A DNA stretch of 64,000 nucleotides from Mycobacterium gastri (lineage in GTDB: Bacteria; Actinomycetota; Actinomycetes; Mycobacteriales; Mycobacteriaceae), in the NCBI RefSeq assembly GCF_002102175.1, contig NZ_LQOX01000130.1, forward strand, positions 1 through 64,000, written 5' to 3'. Below, one piece after another: positions 36,146-45,524 of this stretch (positions within the stretch are counted from its first letter, which is position 1; each line of letters opens with the position of its first letter). The notes beneath the pieces were generated by a model that saw only the letters and a program-made list of their open reading frames with translations, did no database searches and was not told the DNA's origin. The translations under genes were made by a program, and so were the position numbers.

Positions 36146-37375
36146 TCAATGTGCCGGTTGCCGGACTCGTCCGTACCTGGCCATGGCCCAGGTGAGCAAC
36201 ACGAATGCTGTTGCGCCACATGCCGCGTACAACAGCCCCAGCGGTGTCTGGGTGCTTTCATGGAATGCGCCGACAGCGGCCATGGCGGCGCTGACCACGA
36301 GATAGCCGATGCCGCTCACCAGACCGCCGATCAAGCCGAGATTGCGGGCGAAAAGGCCCATCGCCAGGCCGTACATCTGCGGGCAGAGCACCCCGCAACC
36401 GGCCAAGGCCAGACTGGAGCCGATGGTGAGTGCCCATGCGTCGTTTCCGATCAGCAGTCCCGATCCGACCAGTATCGAACTGCCGATGCCGAAGACCGTC
36501 AGCGCGCCCATGGCCAGCCGGCGCGCCGAGAGGCGAACCGCCAGAATGCCGCAGGCCAGTTCGCCGCACAGATTGGCCACCCCGACGATCAGGGCCATCA
36601 ACCCGTATGCCGCCGGCGAGAAACCCAGGTTCTGCTGGTAAAGGAAGGGTCCGGCCACCCCGAAGGCAAGCTGCGCCGAGGCCATCAGGCCGAAAACCAG
36701 CACGAAGCTGGTGAACACCCGCTGCCGCAGCGCGGTGGCCATTACCCGGACGGTCGCCCTCGGGTGGATCGGTGAACGCTTCTGCCGCGCAAGCGTTTCG
36801 GGCAAAAATAGCACCACGACCACCGCGGCGAGCGCGGCCAACGCCGCGATCGAGGCGAACACCAGCCGCCAGTCGAGAAACTCGACCAGCACCCCGCCCG
36901 CCGCGGGCGCCAGCACCGGCGCCAACCCCCACGCGACGCCGAGCAGTCCCGACACCGACGTCAAGCGCCGGCCGCGGAAGCAATCCGCGGCAATGGCGTA
37001 GGGCACCACCATGCAGGCGGACGCGGCCGCGCCCTCGACGAAGCGCGCCGCGAGAAGCACCGGCACGCTGCCGGCGACCGCGCACAGCACGCTGGTGGCG
37101 ACAACGATGCCCAGGCAGGTCAGCAGGACCGGTTTGCGGCCCCGGGCGTCCGCGATGACTCCGACGGGGACGAGCGCCAAGCTCATCCCCAAGAGGTAGG
37201 CCGCCACGGTGTGTTGCATCACCGTCGGCGAGGCACGCAGATCGACGGCCATCTGTGGCAGCGCGGGGGTGTACAGGTCCAGCGGTATCTGGCTCATCGG
37301 CACGACGAACATCAGGATCGCAACGAGATACCGTGGCGGCGACGCGGGCCCATGTTCGGGATACGCGTCCCTCAC
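36146..37375 (-). CDS. Bcr/CflA-type MFS drug exporter
   Basis: A 409-residue MFS transporter with twelve predicted helices. Helix 1 has MSQIPLDLYTPALPQMA, the Bcr/CflA hallmark around an acidic residue. Loop 2-3 contains GVIADARGRKPVL (motif A), and RFVEGAAASACMVV matches motif B/C. Members export drugs and metabolites such as bicyclomycin or chloramphenicol by proton antiport. The start GTG 37375 follows a TATGAT -10-like box by 8 bases, with TTGACG 15 bases further upstream, suggesting a nearly leaderless transcript. The substrate is unknown. Confidence 0.88.
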   Translation of the reverse strand: MRDAYPEHGPASPPRYLVAILMFVVPMSQIPLDLYTPALPQMAVDLRASPTVMQHTVAAYLLGMSLALVPVGVIADARGRKPVLLTCLGIVVATSVLCAVAGSVPVLLAARFVEGAAASACMVVPYAIAADCFRGRRLTSVSGLLGVAWGLAPVLAPAAGGVLVEFLDWRLVFASIAALAALAAVVVVLFLPETLARQKRSPIHPRATVRVMATALRQRVFTSFVLVFGLMASAQLAFGVAGPFLYQQNLGFSPAAYGLMALIVGVANLCGELACGILAVRLSARRLAMGALTVFGIGSSILVGSGLLIGNDAWALTIGSSLALAGCGVLCPQMYGLAMGLFARNLGLIGGLVSGIGYLVVSAAMAAVGAFHESTQTPLGLLYAACGATAFVLLTWAMARYGRVRQPAH

Positions 37376-37462
37376 AACGCCGGATCATAGACCGGGTCAT
37401 CGCTCGTCAAGGCGAATCGCTTGGAGATCGAACCCCCCGGGGTGCGTTGGGGTGGCCGGTCG

Positions 37463-38152
37463 ATGCGAAGATTTCAGCCCGTGACAGCAAATTGGGGTGC
37501 GGTGCTGGCCAGTCTGGTTCCGCTCGCGCTTGTGATCGCGGTTTCGCCGTTGACGGTCATCCCGGCGGTCCTGGTGCTACACGCGCCGCGGCCGCGTCCG
37601 ACGGGCCTGGCATTCCTGGTCGGCTGGCTGCTGGGGCTGGCGGCGGTGACCGCGATCTTCATCGCGGGTTCCGGCCTGCTCGGCGGCCTGCACCGGACGC
37701 CGCCGGCCTGGGCGTCCTGGGTGCGGGTGGTTCTTGGTTCGGCGCTGGTCCTGTTCGGCGGCTACCGTTGGCTGACCCGCCATGGGCACGCCGAATCGCC
37801 GCGCTGGATGCGGTCGTTCTCGACGATTACTCCGCGGCGCGCCGGCATTACCGCGGCGGTGCTGGTGGTGCTGCGACCCGAGGTGCTGATCATTTGCCTG
37901 GCGGGCGGATTGGCTATCGGCACCAGTGCGCTCGGCGTTGCCGGTAAGTGGATATGCGCCGCGATCTTCGTCGCCCTCGCCGGGAGTACGGTCGCCTTCC
38001 CGATAGTGGGTTACCTGAGTGCCGGTGATCGCCTCGACGAGCCGCTGACCCGACTCAAAGATTGGATGGCGAAGAACCACGCCGCAATGCTTGCGGTGGT
38101 GCTGGTTTTGATCGGAGTGATGGTGCTCTACAACGGGATCCGTGCGCTATGA
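37463..38152 (+). CDS. GAP-family integral membrane protein (Rv3481c-like)
   Basis: A 229-residue protein from ATG 37463, the same length as Rv3481c. It has six hydrophobic helices arranged as in the GAP/LysE-like family, with SPLTVIPAVLVLHAPRPR in helix 1-2 and a conserved second-half repeat. The mycobacterial GAP family is linked to glycolipid (glycopeptidolipid) translocation to the surface. It is convergent with the patatin-like gene 8 bases away. A GTG at 37481 is an alternative start. Confidence 0.8.
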   Translation: MRRFQPVTANWGAVLASLVPLALVIAVSPLTVIPAVLVLHAPRPRPTGLAFLVGWLLGLAAVTAIFIAGSGLLGGLHRTPPAWASWVRVVLGSALVLFGGYRWLTRHGHAESPRWMRSFSTITPRRAGITAAVLVVLRPEVLIICLAGGLAIGTSALGVAGKWICAAIFVALAGSTVAFPIVGYLSAGDRLDEPLTRLKDWMAKNHAAMLAVVLVLIGVMVLYNGIRAL

Positions 38153-38159
38153 CGTGCTT

Positions 38160-41100
38160 TCACCGGCGTCCGGGCTTGGCGGCCGCGATGACCGTGATGC
38201 CCAGCGCGACCGCGCCCACGGCGATCAGGGGCCGCCACCACTGTTCGCCGAGCCAGTAGATATTGGCGCCCAGCAGGCCGGGATGGTCCGCGTCGCCGAA
38301 CAGCCAGCTGCGTGCGACGGGCGTTGCCAGCGAAAGCACCGCGCCGGCCAGCGTGACCGAGAGCAGCGCAAAAAGCGACCTGCTGGAGAACTGCCATGTT
38401 CCCAGGACGATCAGATAACTACCGGTTCCGGCCATGATCAGGCCGGTAACGCCGAGCACCGTTGCCGATTGAATCGCGGTGGCAACACCGAGGATCAGCA
38501 GCATCACGCCGACCATGATCGTGGTCCGAGCAATGCCTTTGGTCAACGATACGACCCGGTATCCACCGAGCGCCAGGGTTCGCAGGGTAACCACGGATGG
38601 TTTTAAAGCACTGGGAAGCAACCGAATTGAGCCTGCCGCCGCAGATGCGATCGCGACGGCCTTCGCGAGGGTTTGCGCCATCAGCGGTGATCGCTTGTCG
38701 CTGGCAAACGTTTCACCCGCGACCGGGTTCTCGTTCAAGAGAGCGTATTTGGCGTCTCCCGGAGCTGCGGCCAACACTTTCTTGGCCCAGGTCCGCGACG
38801 TTGTCGGGCTCCAATCCGGCCGCTGTCCAGGCTGCGGGTCGATCACCGTGGTGGCCAGTGTGTCCAACTCCTCGTCGAGGATTCGCTGGTGCCACGCCTG
38901 CGCCAGCCACAGCGCGGTCAGCGGAATGCTCGTCGGCAACGGCATCGTCGGGTCGTCCAGAAATGCCAGCTCGTCGAGCACCATGGTTTCGGTCAGCAGC
39001 TCCTCAGGACCACCAAAGGTCGGCAGCCGGTAGCCGGAACGCGGAAACTCCGGTGCTCCAAGGGCTTTGAGTTGGCGCAGAAACCACTGCGCCCGGCTCT
39101 CGCGTCCTGGCGTGCCGACCCGGGTCTGCGCGATCCAGTGCACACGTCGTGGGTTCAGCAGCACATGGACGAGCCAGCCGGCTCCGTCGAGCCGTCCCCA
39201 CATCCAGTCACTGGCTCGCCATGACCGCTTGTAGAAGGCCCCGAACTGATGAAACTGCATACCGGTGAGCTTCTGCTGGGCACTCCGGCAGTCTGGTGCG
39301 AGCAGACTGCGGGTGTCGGCACTGACCTGCACGAGCTCCACCGGCTGCTCGATCCCGGAATCTGCCGGGAGCATGGCCCGCTGTGTCGCGGCCAGCTCGA
39401 ACAGTTTCGTCGCTATCGCCGTGGGGTCGTCCCCGGTCCCCAGGTAGGCCAGGTAGGTATTGAGCGCACCGGGACCAACGCGATCATGTGACAGCAACGC
39501 GCCTCGCTCGGCGCCGACGGCCGCTGCGGCGTTGGCGCACAACCGCTTCAGCGTGTCATAACCGTTGACCAACGCGTCGCCGAGCCGGTCCCAGGCGTCC
39601 TGTTGCACCGCCAACTGCTGGAGATAGCCGTCGGCGATCAAGGCGGCCGCATCCTTGAGCGACCCTTCGCGGATGGACGTGTTCTCGCATACCGCGCGAA
39701 CAAGATCACCCAGATCGACTGCGGTGGGCGACGGGCCGGCGGCATGGATGGCACCGGTCAGTGCTGCCAATTCGGCGATATCGGCGTCCGACTTCGCCAG
39801 GTGGTATGCCGCCTGGGCGACGGCGAGCGCACTGCCTTTCGCAAGCTCGTATGCCGGCTGGCCATACCGGGCAAGGTCGGCGGTGGTCTCGGGCAGCGGC
39901 TGGTGTGGCGGTTGCGACCAACATCTCAGCAGTGCGTCGGTGATGTGTTGGCGGCACGCCTTCTCGGTGTCGACTGCCGCCAGTTCGGGTTCCCAGTTCT
40001 TGGGAACCCGTTCGGTTGCGGTGCTCGATGCCGGTAGCCAGCTGCCGAGCTGGCGCAACAGCGCATCGGCCAGCTCGCGTGCATGTTTTTGTGCCTCGCG
40101 TGCCTGGTAGTCGGTCAGGAGCGTCGGTGTCAGTAGCCGAGAGCCTTGCGGCAGCGTCGCGGCCAGCTCCGCCAGGCGCAACTTGGCGTCGATCCGGGCC
40201 GCCGTGCGGTCCTGATGCCCGCGAATCGCTCGCAGGTCGGTCGCGATGGACTGAGTGGTGATCGCCCCCAGATCCCGCAGCAGACTCGCGAGCAGCCCGA
40301 GCCGCTCGTCGGCGCTGTCCGGTGCCGCCTGCTCCATCAGGTTCGGTGGGGGTCCGGACGACGGCACGACGAACAGCAGCACCCGGCGCACCGGACGCCG
40401 GGCGGGGCGGTCGCAGATGCGTTTGAGCAACACGTCAATGGGCCGGTTGTCGAGCAGGCTGCCGTCGGCGACCCAGTGCGGACGGGTGATATTGGCGTAC
40501 GGCGCCATCGGTGGTCGGGCCGGGACAGCGCCCCGCGCGGGGGTCCCCGTCATGAAGGGCACGAACGAGGGCTCGAACGCGAGGGGAAACGAGGCCGAGC
40601 TGCGCGCGGCTAGCGCCAGAGCCGAGGCGATGCCCTTGTTCGTCAGGTCTGCCTCGGTGAAGGTGAACAGGCCACGCCGGTTGACGTATTGGACGCGAGT
40701 GCCGAACGAGTCGGTGAAGCTGCTCGCCTCTCCGGACAGCAGGGTTGTCGTCACGTACAGGGTGGTGGACGGGATGCGGATACCGCCGGGAAACTCCGTC
40801 GGCGGGAACGGACCGGTCTCGAGTCTGGGCAGCTGCGTCGCCAGGGTGGCGAACAGCTTCTCGTCGCCGTACAGCAGGGACGGCGTGAACTCGTCGCGCG
40901 GGTCTCGCAACAGGTCGGTCAGCGACCCGAGATCGAGCCACAGGTCCCGCAGCCCGCCGAGATCAGCGCCCGAGATGCGCGACGACGCAAGCAACGCCGC
41001 GTTGATGGCGCCCCCGCTTGTCCCGGACAGGATGTCGACGTCGACGATCATGTCGAGCAGGTCGATGAGCTGGGCGTAAAGCCGCAGAGATGCCGTCGAC

Positions 41101-41291
41101 TCGGTGGTGAGCCGGCTGTTCGTCGGGAAGCTCCCGCCCGCCCGGCGCCATTGTGAGGCTTGCGCCAGCAGGTTGAGCTCGCGCGCGACGCCGGCCATCC
41201 AGACCGTGAGACTGACCCCGCCCGTCATCATCGTGGCGAGCCGGAGTTCCAGCGTCAGCTGGGTCACCGGTGTCGGCTGTTCGAATCCCAT
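38160..41291 (-). CDS. Large patatin-like membrane protein (Rv3479-like)
   Basis: A 1043-residue protein (1021 in Rv3479). The N-terminal patatin domain has the oxyanion segment TGGVSLTVWMAG near residues 23-34, the nucleophile elbow GTSGG with Ser92, and the dyad DGSLLDNRP with Asp276, so the catalytic pair is intact. A long helical middle region follows, and the last 130 residues hold about four membrane helices. It is likely a membrane-bound phospholipase or lipid acyl hydrolase of the DUF3376 type. The expected substrate is a membrane or host lipid; this is inference. Confidence 0.88.
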   Translation of the reverse strand: MGFEQPTPVTQLTLELRLATMMTGGVSLTVWMAGVARELNLLAQASQWRRAGGSFPTNSRLTTESTASLRLYAQLIDLLDMIVDVDILSGTSGGAINAALLASSRISGADLGGLRDLWLDLGSLTDLLRDPRDEFTPSLLYGDEKLFATLATQLPRLETGPFPPTEFPGGIRIPSTTLYVTTTLLSGEASSFTDSFGTRVQYVNRRGLFTFTEADLTNKGIASALALAARSSASFPLAFEPSFVPFMTGTPARGAVPARPPMAPYANITRPHWVADGSLLDNRPIDVLLKRICDRPARRPVRRVLLFVVPSSGPPPNLMEQAAPDSADERLGLLASLLRDLGAITTQSIATDLRAIRGHQDRTAARIDAKLRLAELAATLPQGSRLLTPTLLTDYQAREAQKHARELADALLRQLGSWLPASSTATERVPKNWEPELAAVDTEKACRQHITDALLRCWSQPPHQPLPETTADLARYGQPAYELAKGSALAVAQAAYHLAKSDADIAELAALTGAIHAAGPSPTAVDLGDLVRAVCENTSIREGSLKDAAALIADGYLQQLAVQQDAWDRLGDALVNGYDTLKRLCANAAAAVGAERGALLSHDRVGPGALNTYLAYLGTGDDPTAIATKLFELAATQRAMLPADSGIEQPVELVQVSADTRSLLAPDCRSAQQKLTGMQFHQFGAFYKRSWRASDWMWGRLDGAGWLVHVLLNPRRVHWIAQTRVGTPGRESRAQWFLRQLKALGAPEFPRSGYRLPTFGGPEELLTETMVLDELAFLDDPTMPLPTSIPLTALWLAQAWHQRILDEELDTLATTVIDPQPGQRPDWSPTTSRTWAKKVLAAAPGDAKYALLNENPVAGETFASDKRSPLMAQTLAKAVAIASAAAGSIRLLPSALKPSVVTLRTLALGGYRVVSLTKGIARTTIMVGVMLLILGVATAIQSATVLGVTGLIMAGTGSYLIVLGTWQFSSRSLFALLSVTLAGAVLSLATPVARSWLFGDADHPGLLGANIYWLGEQWWRPLIAVGAVALGITVIAAAKPGRR

Positions 41292-41404
41292 CGCGCACCC
41301 TTCAATTCAATGTCGGGGAGTCGGCTGGCCGAGCCGAGTCCCGGGGCTTAGATTAGCCAGCCGGGGCTTCGTCGGGCTCAGTCAGAGCGTCTTAACATCA
41401 GGTG

Positions 41405-42280
41405 ATGACGACTGCGCCGGAATCGTTCTCGATCCAGGGGCCGGGCGGTGTCCGCATCGTCGCCGACCGATTGGGTGATCCGCGGGCGCGCGCCGTGGTG
41501 TTCTTGCACGGCGGCGGGCAGACCCGTCGCTCCTGGGGCCGGGCGGCTGCCGCGGTGGCCGAACGGGGTTGGCAAGCCGTCACCGTCGACTTGCGGGGCC
41601 ATGGCGAATCGGACTGGTCCAGCGAAGGCGACTATCGCGTCGTGAGCTTCGCCCGCGACGTCCAGGAGCTGCTGCGCGGCCTACCCCCGCGCCCGGTCCT
41701 GGTGGGCGCTTCCCTGGGCGGGTTCACCGCGATGCTGCTGGCCGGGGAACTCGCACCGGGCATCGCCAGCGCGGTGGTGCTGGTGGACATCGTGCCGAAC
41801 ATGGACCCGTCAGGGGCGAATCGGGTGCACGCGTTCATGGCCAACCGGGTGGAATCGGGGTTCGGTTCACTCGACGAAGTCGCTGACATAATCGCCGAGT
41901 ACAACCCGCATCGCCCACGACCGTCCGATCTGGAAGGTCTGACCACCAACCTGCGCCGTCGCGGCGATCGCTGGTATTGGCACTGGGATCCGCAATTCAT
42001 CAGTGGCACCGCGGCGTTTCCCCCGATCGAGGTCACCGAGGCCGACCGTCTGTACGCCGCCGTCGCGGCGATCCTGCGCGGTGGCGTGCCCATGCTGCTC
42101 ATTCGTGGCCAGATGAGCGACCTGGTCAGTCAGGAGCGCGCGGACGAATTTCTGTCCCGCTTCCCCCAGGTGGAGTTCACCGACGTGCGTGGCGCGGGGC
42201 ACATGGTGGCCGGTGACCGCAACGACATTTTCGCCAGCGCTGTCCTGGACTTCCTGGCCCGCCGGCTCGACAACGCGTGA
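41405..42280 (+). CDS. Alpha/beta hydrolase
   Basis: A 291-residue alpha/beta hydrolase with HGGGQTRRSW near residues 35-44, the nucleophile elbow GASLGG (Ser103), an Asp in RGQMSDLVS and His in GAGHMVAGD. A C-terminal helix follows. It is probably an esterase, peroxidase-like hydrolase or epoxide hydrolase; specificity cannot be read from the sequence. ATG 41405 is chosen over the overlapping GTG at 41402. A TAACAT -10 box (41393-41398) ends 6 bases before the A of this ATG, the spacing of a leaderless mRNA. Confidence 0.88.
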   Translation: MTTAPESFSIQGPGGVRIVADRLGDPRARAVVFLHGGGQTRRSWGRAAAAVAERGWQAVTVDLRGHGESDWSSEGDYRVVSFARDVQELLRGLPPRPVLVGASLGGFTAMLLAGELAPGIASAVVLVDIVPNMDPSGANRVHAFMANRVESGFGSLDEVADIIAEYNPHRPRPSDLEGLTTNLRRRGDRWYWHWDPQFISGTAAFPPIEVTEADRLYAAVAAILRGGVPMLLIRGQMSDLVSQERADEFLSRFPQVEFTDVRGAGHMVAGDRNDIFASAVLDFLARRLDNA

Positions 42281-42361
42281 CATCAGCGCGCGGCTGACGG
42301 GTCAGCGCTCGAGCGCGGCCGGGTCGCCGGTAACCGGGACCCGCAGCCGGCGGCGCAGGTG

Positions 42362-42754
42362 TCAGGAGGCCATTCCGGCCTCGACCAGGCTTTGCACTCC
42401 GCTGGCGCAGCCACGCAGGAAGTCGGCGCCGTTGACCCCGGCGACGGTCTGCACGGAGGCCAGTTCCCTGGCGCAGACCTTGTGCACCTGGTTCGAGATG
42501 ACGATCGCGTCGTCCGGAAAGCCCATCGCGCGCATTCTGCTGACCGTGAAACGGCCATCCTGGACCGCCTTGGTGTAGCCGAGCTGGTAGGACGGGCCGG
42601 TTTCGGCGACGTCGGCGACGTCGGCAACGGCGGGCGCGGAGGCCAGCAGGGCTGCTCCGGCTGTGATGACGATGACCCAACGAGACAGCCGCCCGGCGAT
42701 GCGGCGCCGCTGTGACGGCAAGGGGTGGCTTTTCTTGGTCGCTGCGTCGTCCAT
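42362..42754 (-). CDS. Small secreted or membrane-anchored protein
   Basis: A 130-residue protein from ATG 42754 (MDDAATKKSHPLP). A basic N-terminus is followed by a hydrophobic stretch WVIVITAGAALLASAPAVADV that could be a signal peptide. The mature part is about 90 residues with two cysteines (VHKVCAREL and LRGCASGV). Many small mycobacterial exported proteins share this build. I do not recognise the family. The ADVADVAE segment comes from a short GACGTCGGC repeat. Confidence 0.65.
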   Translation of the reverse strand: MDDAATKKSHPLPSQRRRIAGRLSRWVIVITAGAALLASAPAVADVADVAETGPSYQLGYTKAVQDGRFTVSRMRAMGFPDDAIVISNQVHKVCARELASVQTVAGVNGADFLRGCASGVQSLVEAGMAS

Positions 42755-42927
42755 GGCGTTAACCCCGATCTGGTCCGGTGAGGATCTCGTTTCGTGTGAC
42801 GGGCCTCCGTGCCGCCTCACCACCTCACGGACAGTACGATACGTCATATGTTTCAAAAATGGAATAGCCTCCCAAAAAAGATCGCAGAGCTCGCTTACTC
42901 GGCTTAGGTTCCAATAGCGCGTCAGTG

Positions 42928-42962
42928 TTGACGACTTCCGGAACCGGCACTACGTTGATGGG
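42928..42962 (+). promoter_or_regulatory. Leaderless promoter of the HTH gene
   Basis: TTGACG (42928-42933), a 17-base spacer, TACGTT (42951-42956), then exactly 6 bases to the ATG at 42963. This is the textbook layout of a mycobacterial leaderless sigma-A promoter, and no ribosome site is present. Confidence 0.75.
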
Positions 42963-43379
42963 ATGCCAAGACTTAACCGAGCAGGTAAGGATCTTGGCCG
43001 CGTGCTGGAGTGGCTACTCAACCGCGACGTTCCGGACAGCGAGATCGGTTCCGCGCTCAAACTGCCCAAAGCCACCTACTCCCGGCGCAAGGAGGCCGAC
43101 GACTTCCCCGACTTTGCCGAGCTCATCGCGGTCGGCGAGTACTTCGATCTGTCGCCGCGGGTGCTGCAGATCGCGTTCGGCTGGCGCGGCGAGGACGAGC
43201 TGATCCTGCTCGACATCGACGAGATGCGCCAATATATGGAGCAGGCCGGTGTCGCGCTGTTCGGCAACGAGCGGGTTCGCCGCTATATCGAGCAACGCGA
43301 AGGCGCCGACTACCCGTTGGCCGCGGCAATCCTGAAGATGGGCGCCAAGGATGCGAGCCCGGCTACCGAAGGCAACTGA
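42963..43379 (+). CDS. Small helix-turn-helix DNA-binding protein
   Basis: A 138-residue protein with a helix-turn-helix segment DSEIGSALKLPKATYSRRKEADDFP near residues 25-49. A helical region ending LSPRVLQIAFGWRGEDEL follows, and an acidic C-terminal part includes YIEQREGADYPLAAAILKMG. The pattern is like phage- or mobile-element-associated regulators common in actinobacteria. The ATG is positioned 6 bases after a -10 box, so the start is well supported. It is convergent with the DHA2 transporter gene, and a regulatory relation is possible but unproven. Confidence 0.75.
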   Translation: MPRLNRAGKDLGRVLEWLLNRDVPDSEIGSALKLPKATYSRRKEADDFPDFAELIAVGEYFDLSPRVLQIAFGWRGEDELILLDIDEMRQYMEQAGVALFGNERVRRYIEQREGADYPLAAAILKMGAKDASPATEGN

Positions 43380-43399
43380 CCCGATACCGCCGGCGGGTG

Positions 43400-45061
43400 C
43401 TACGAATCCGCCTTCATCAGCCGCACTCGAGGTGTGGCCCGTTTCGGCAGAAACGACGCCGGAATAGCGATCATCGCGGTCAGGACCATGGCGACCCCGA
43501 ACACCCCGGTGTAGGAGAGCGCCAAGTCGTCGGCGAGGTGCGCGGGGAAGTCGGGCGCGCGCACCTGTGACGGCAGCCCGGACAGGTCGGCCGACAAGCC
43601 CCGCCGGGCCGCCTGTTCCCGGATCGAGTCCGCTTGTCTGGCCGCGGCGATGGCGGCGCTGCCGTTGAAGCTGCTGGTGAGGATCACCGACATCAAGGCC
43701 GTTCCGACGGACGCGGCGACGTTGTGGTTGACGTTGAACAGCGTCGAGCCATGGGCTACTTCGCTGGAATTGAGCGTGTGCACGGCCGCCCAGGTCACCG
43801 GGACCATCAAACAGGCGGTGCCCAGGCCGAAAAGGCCGAGCCCCCCCAGCAGCATGGTGAGGTCGACGAGCTGGTGGCGGATGGCGTACACAAACATGCC
43901 CATGCCGGCGACGGTCACCGCAATGCCGACCAGCACCACGCTGCGCGGTCCCCGGGTTTCCATCAGCCGTCCGACGATCGGCATCACCGTGGCGGCGGCC
44001 ACGGTCTGCGGGATGAGCAGCAGCCCCGACTGCATCGGGGTCTTGCCGAGCACCTGCTGGAAGTACGCCGGAAACAGCAGACAACTGCCGAAAAAGGTGA
44101 CGGCGAACAGGAACCGGGTCGCGTTGGCGGCCGCGACCGACCGATTCTTGAGCAGCCGCAGATCGATCAGCGCGCAGTCGGTCCGGCGCAGCGCGTGGCG
44201 GGCGAAAGCGCCGATCAGCAGCACACCGATGGTGGCCGGTGCATAGACATACGGGTCGGCGAAGGTGCCGCGCCCGGGCAGCTGTGACACCCCGTAGAGC
44301 AGCAGCACCAGCCCCGGTGACAGCAGCGCCATGCCGACGACGTCCAGCGACTCCGCCGGCAGCGAATCATCTTGGGGCAACGTCAATCCCGCCAGAACCA
44401 GGGTTACTACTCCGATCGGCAGGTTGATCAGGAAGATCCACTGCCAGCCGAACGAGCCGATTAGCCAGCCGCCGAGAATGGGTCCGACGATGGGGGCCAG
44501 CAAGACGGTGATCATGCTGATCGTCATCACCCGGCCCAGCCGGGCCGGACCCGCCGCGCGCGCCAGGATGATCAGCTGCAGCGGCAACAGCATCCCGCCG
44601 CCGAAACCCTGCAGGGCCCGAAAGGCCACCAGTAGTGCGATATTCGACGCCAGCGCGCACAGCAATGATCCCGCGGTGAACATCAGCACCGAGGCCATCA
44701 GCAGCCGCTTGGTACCCAGCCGATTGGCCAACCAGCCGGTCAGCGGGATCACCGCCGCAAGCGCCAAGGTGTAGCCGGTCGATGCCCAGGCCACCACGGC
44801 CTGGGTCGACGAGAACGCGTCGACGAACGTCCGCTGTGCCACATTGATGACCGTGGTGTCCAGCGTGACCATCAGCGGCAGCATCATGCACGTCACGGTG
44901 ATCAGCAACAGCCTGGAATCCAGTCGGCAGTCCGCACTGGGATCCGGCGCGGCGGGGCGGCCGGCTGTCCGGGCATCATCGTCCAGACGCTGTTGGCTTC
45001 CGGCATGAGTGCTGGCTACGGTCGTCGGAGCCCGCGGTGGCCGACCCGCCTGGCGGCGCAT
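43400..45061 (-). CDS. DHA2 (EmrB/QacA-type) MFS multidrug transporter
   Basis: A 553-residue 14-helix MFS protein. Helix 1 carries LMVTLDTTVINVA (motif D1), the 2-3 loop GWLANRLGTKRLLMAS (motif A), and helix 5 VGPILGGWLIGSFGWQWIFLINLPIG (motif C), the antiporter signature. A longer frame exists, but ATG 45061 is chosen. TACAGT followed by 6 bases precedes it on the minus strand, a leaderless layout, and the longer frame would overlap the cupin gene. It exports drugs or metabolites by proton antiport. It is divergent from the cupin-TPP-aldolase operon, whose product it might export. Confidence 0.88.
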   Translation of the reverse strand: MRRQAGRPPRAPTTVASTHAGSQQRLDDDARTAGRPAAPDPSADCRLDSRLLLITVTCMMLPLMVTLDTTVINVAQRTFVDAFSSTQAVVAWASTGYTLALAAVIPLTGWLANRLGTKRLLMASVLMFTAGSLLCALASNIALLVAFRALQGFGGGMLLPLQLIILARAAGPARLGRVMTISMITVLLAPIVGPILGGWLIGSFGWQWIFLINLPIGVVTLVLAGLTLPQDDSLPAESLDVVGMALLSPGLVLLLYGVSQLPGRGTFADPYVYAPATIGVLLIGAFARHALRRTDCALIDLRLLKNRSVAAANATRFLFAVTFFGSCLLFPAYFQQVLGKTPMQSGLLLIPQTVAAATVMPIVGRLMETRGPRSVVLVGIAVTVAGMGMFVYAIRHQLVDLTMLLGGLGLFGLGTACLMVPVTWAAVHTLNSSEVAHGSTLFNVNHNVAASVGTALMSVILTSSFNGSAAIAAARQADSIREQAARRGLSADLSGLPSQVRAPDFPAHLADDLALSYTGVFGVAMVLTAMIAIPASFLPKRATPRVRLMKADS

Positions 45062-45092
45062 CGTGTCACTGTAGCTCCTGAGGCGGCCGCGT

Positions 45093-45524
45093 ATGGCCAT
45101 GTCTTTCCAAGGATCTGTCAAGGATTCGACCAGGGCGCGCGCCGACGCTGTACGCATGTTCGTCAGCAACGCCAGATACGCCGAGCCGTTTACCGCCGCG
45201 GACCTCTCTGAGGTCCGGCTGCTGGTCGACCGGGTGAACGTGGGCATTGCTTCGGTCAGCCTGGCGCACGCGACGGTGGCGGTCGGCGCCGAAACCGTAT
45301 GGCACTGCCTGGAAAACACCGACGAGATCTACTTCGTCCTCTCCGGCAGCGGCCTGGTGTTCGTCGGATCGGAAACCCGGGCGGTGGGCAGCGGCGACAC
45401 CGTCTGGATCCCGGCCGGGGTGCCGCAGAAGATCCGCAATCTCGGTCGCGACCCGCTGGTGTTCCTGTGTGCCTGCGGTCCGGCCTACGCGCCCGAATGC
45501 GACAAGCGCAAGGTCCGGCCGTGA
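45093..45524 (+). CDS. Cupin-domain protein with a reduced metal site
   Basis: A 143-residue single-domain cupin. The first motif reads WHCLENTDEIYFVLSGSG and the second GDTVWIPAGVPQKIRNLG. Of the usual four metal ligands (HxH, E, H), only the first His and the Glu are retained. The second His is replaced, and the motif-2 His is Gln. It is thus more likely a sugar or ligand-binding cupin or an isomerase than a dioxygenase. An in-frame ATG at 45099 is an alternative start. The stop overlaps the GTG of the TPP enzyme by 4 bases. Confidence 0.85.
   Translation: MAMSFQGSVKDSTRARADAVRMFVSNARYAEPFTAADLSEVRLLVDRVNVGIASVSLAHATVAVGAETVWHCLENTDEIYFVLSGSGLVFVGSETRAVGSGDTVWIPAGVPQKIRNLGRDPLVFLCACGPAYAPECDKRKVRP

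Noticed and set aside
45062..45319. N-terminal extension of the DHA2 transporter frame
   Set aside because: It would overlap the divergent cupin gene, whereas a leaderless promoter fits ATG 45061.
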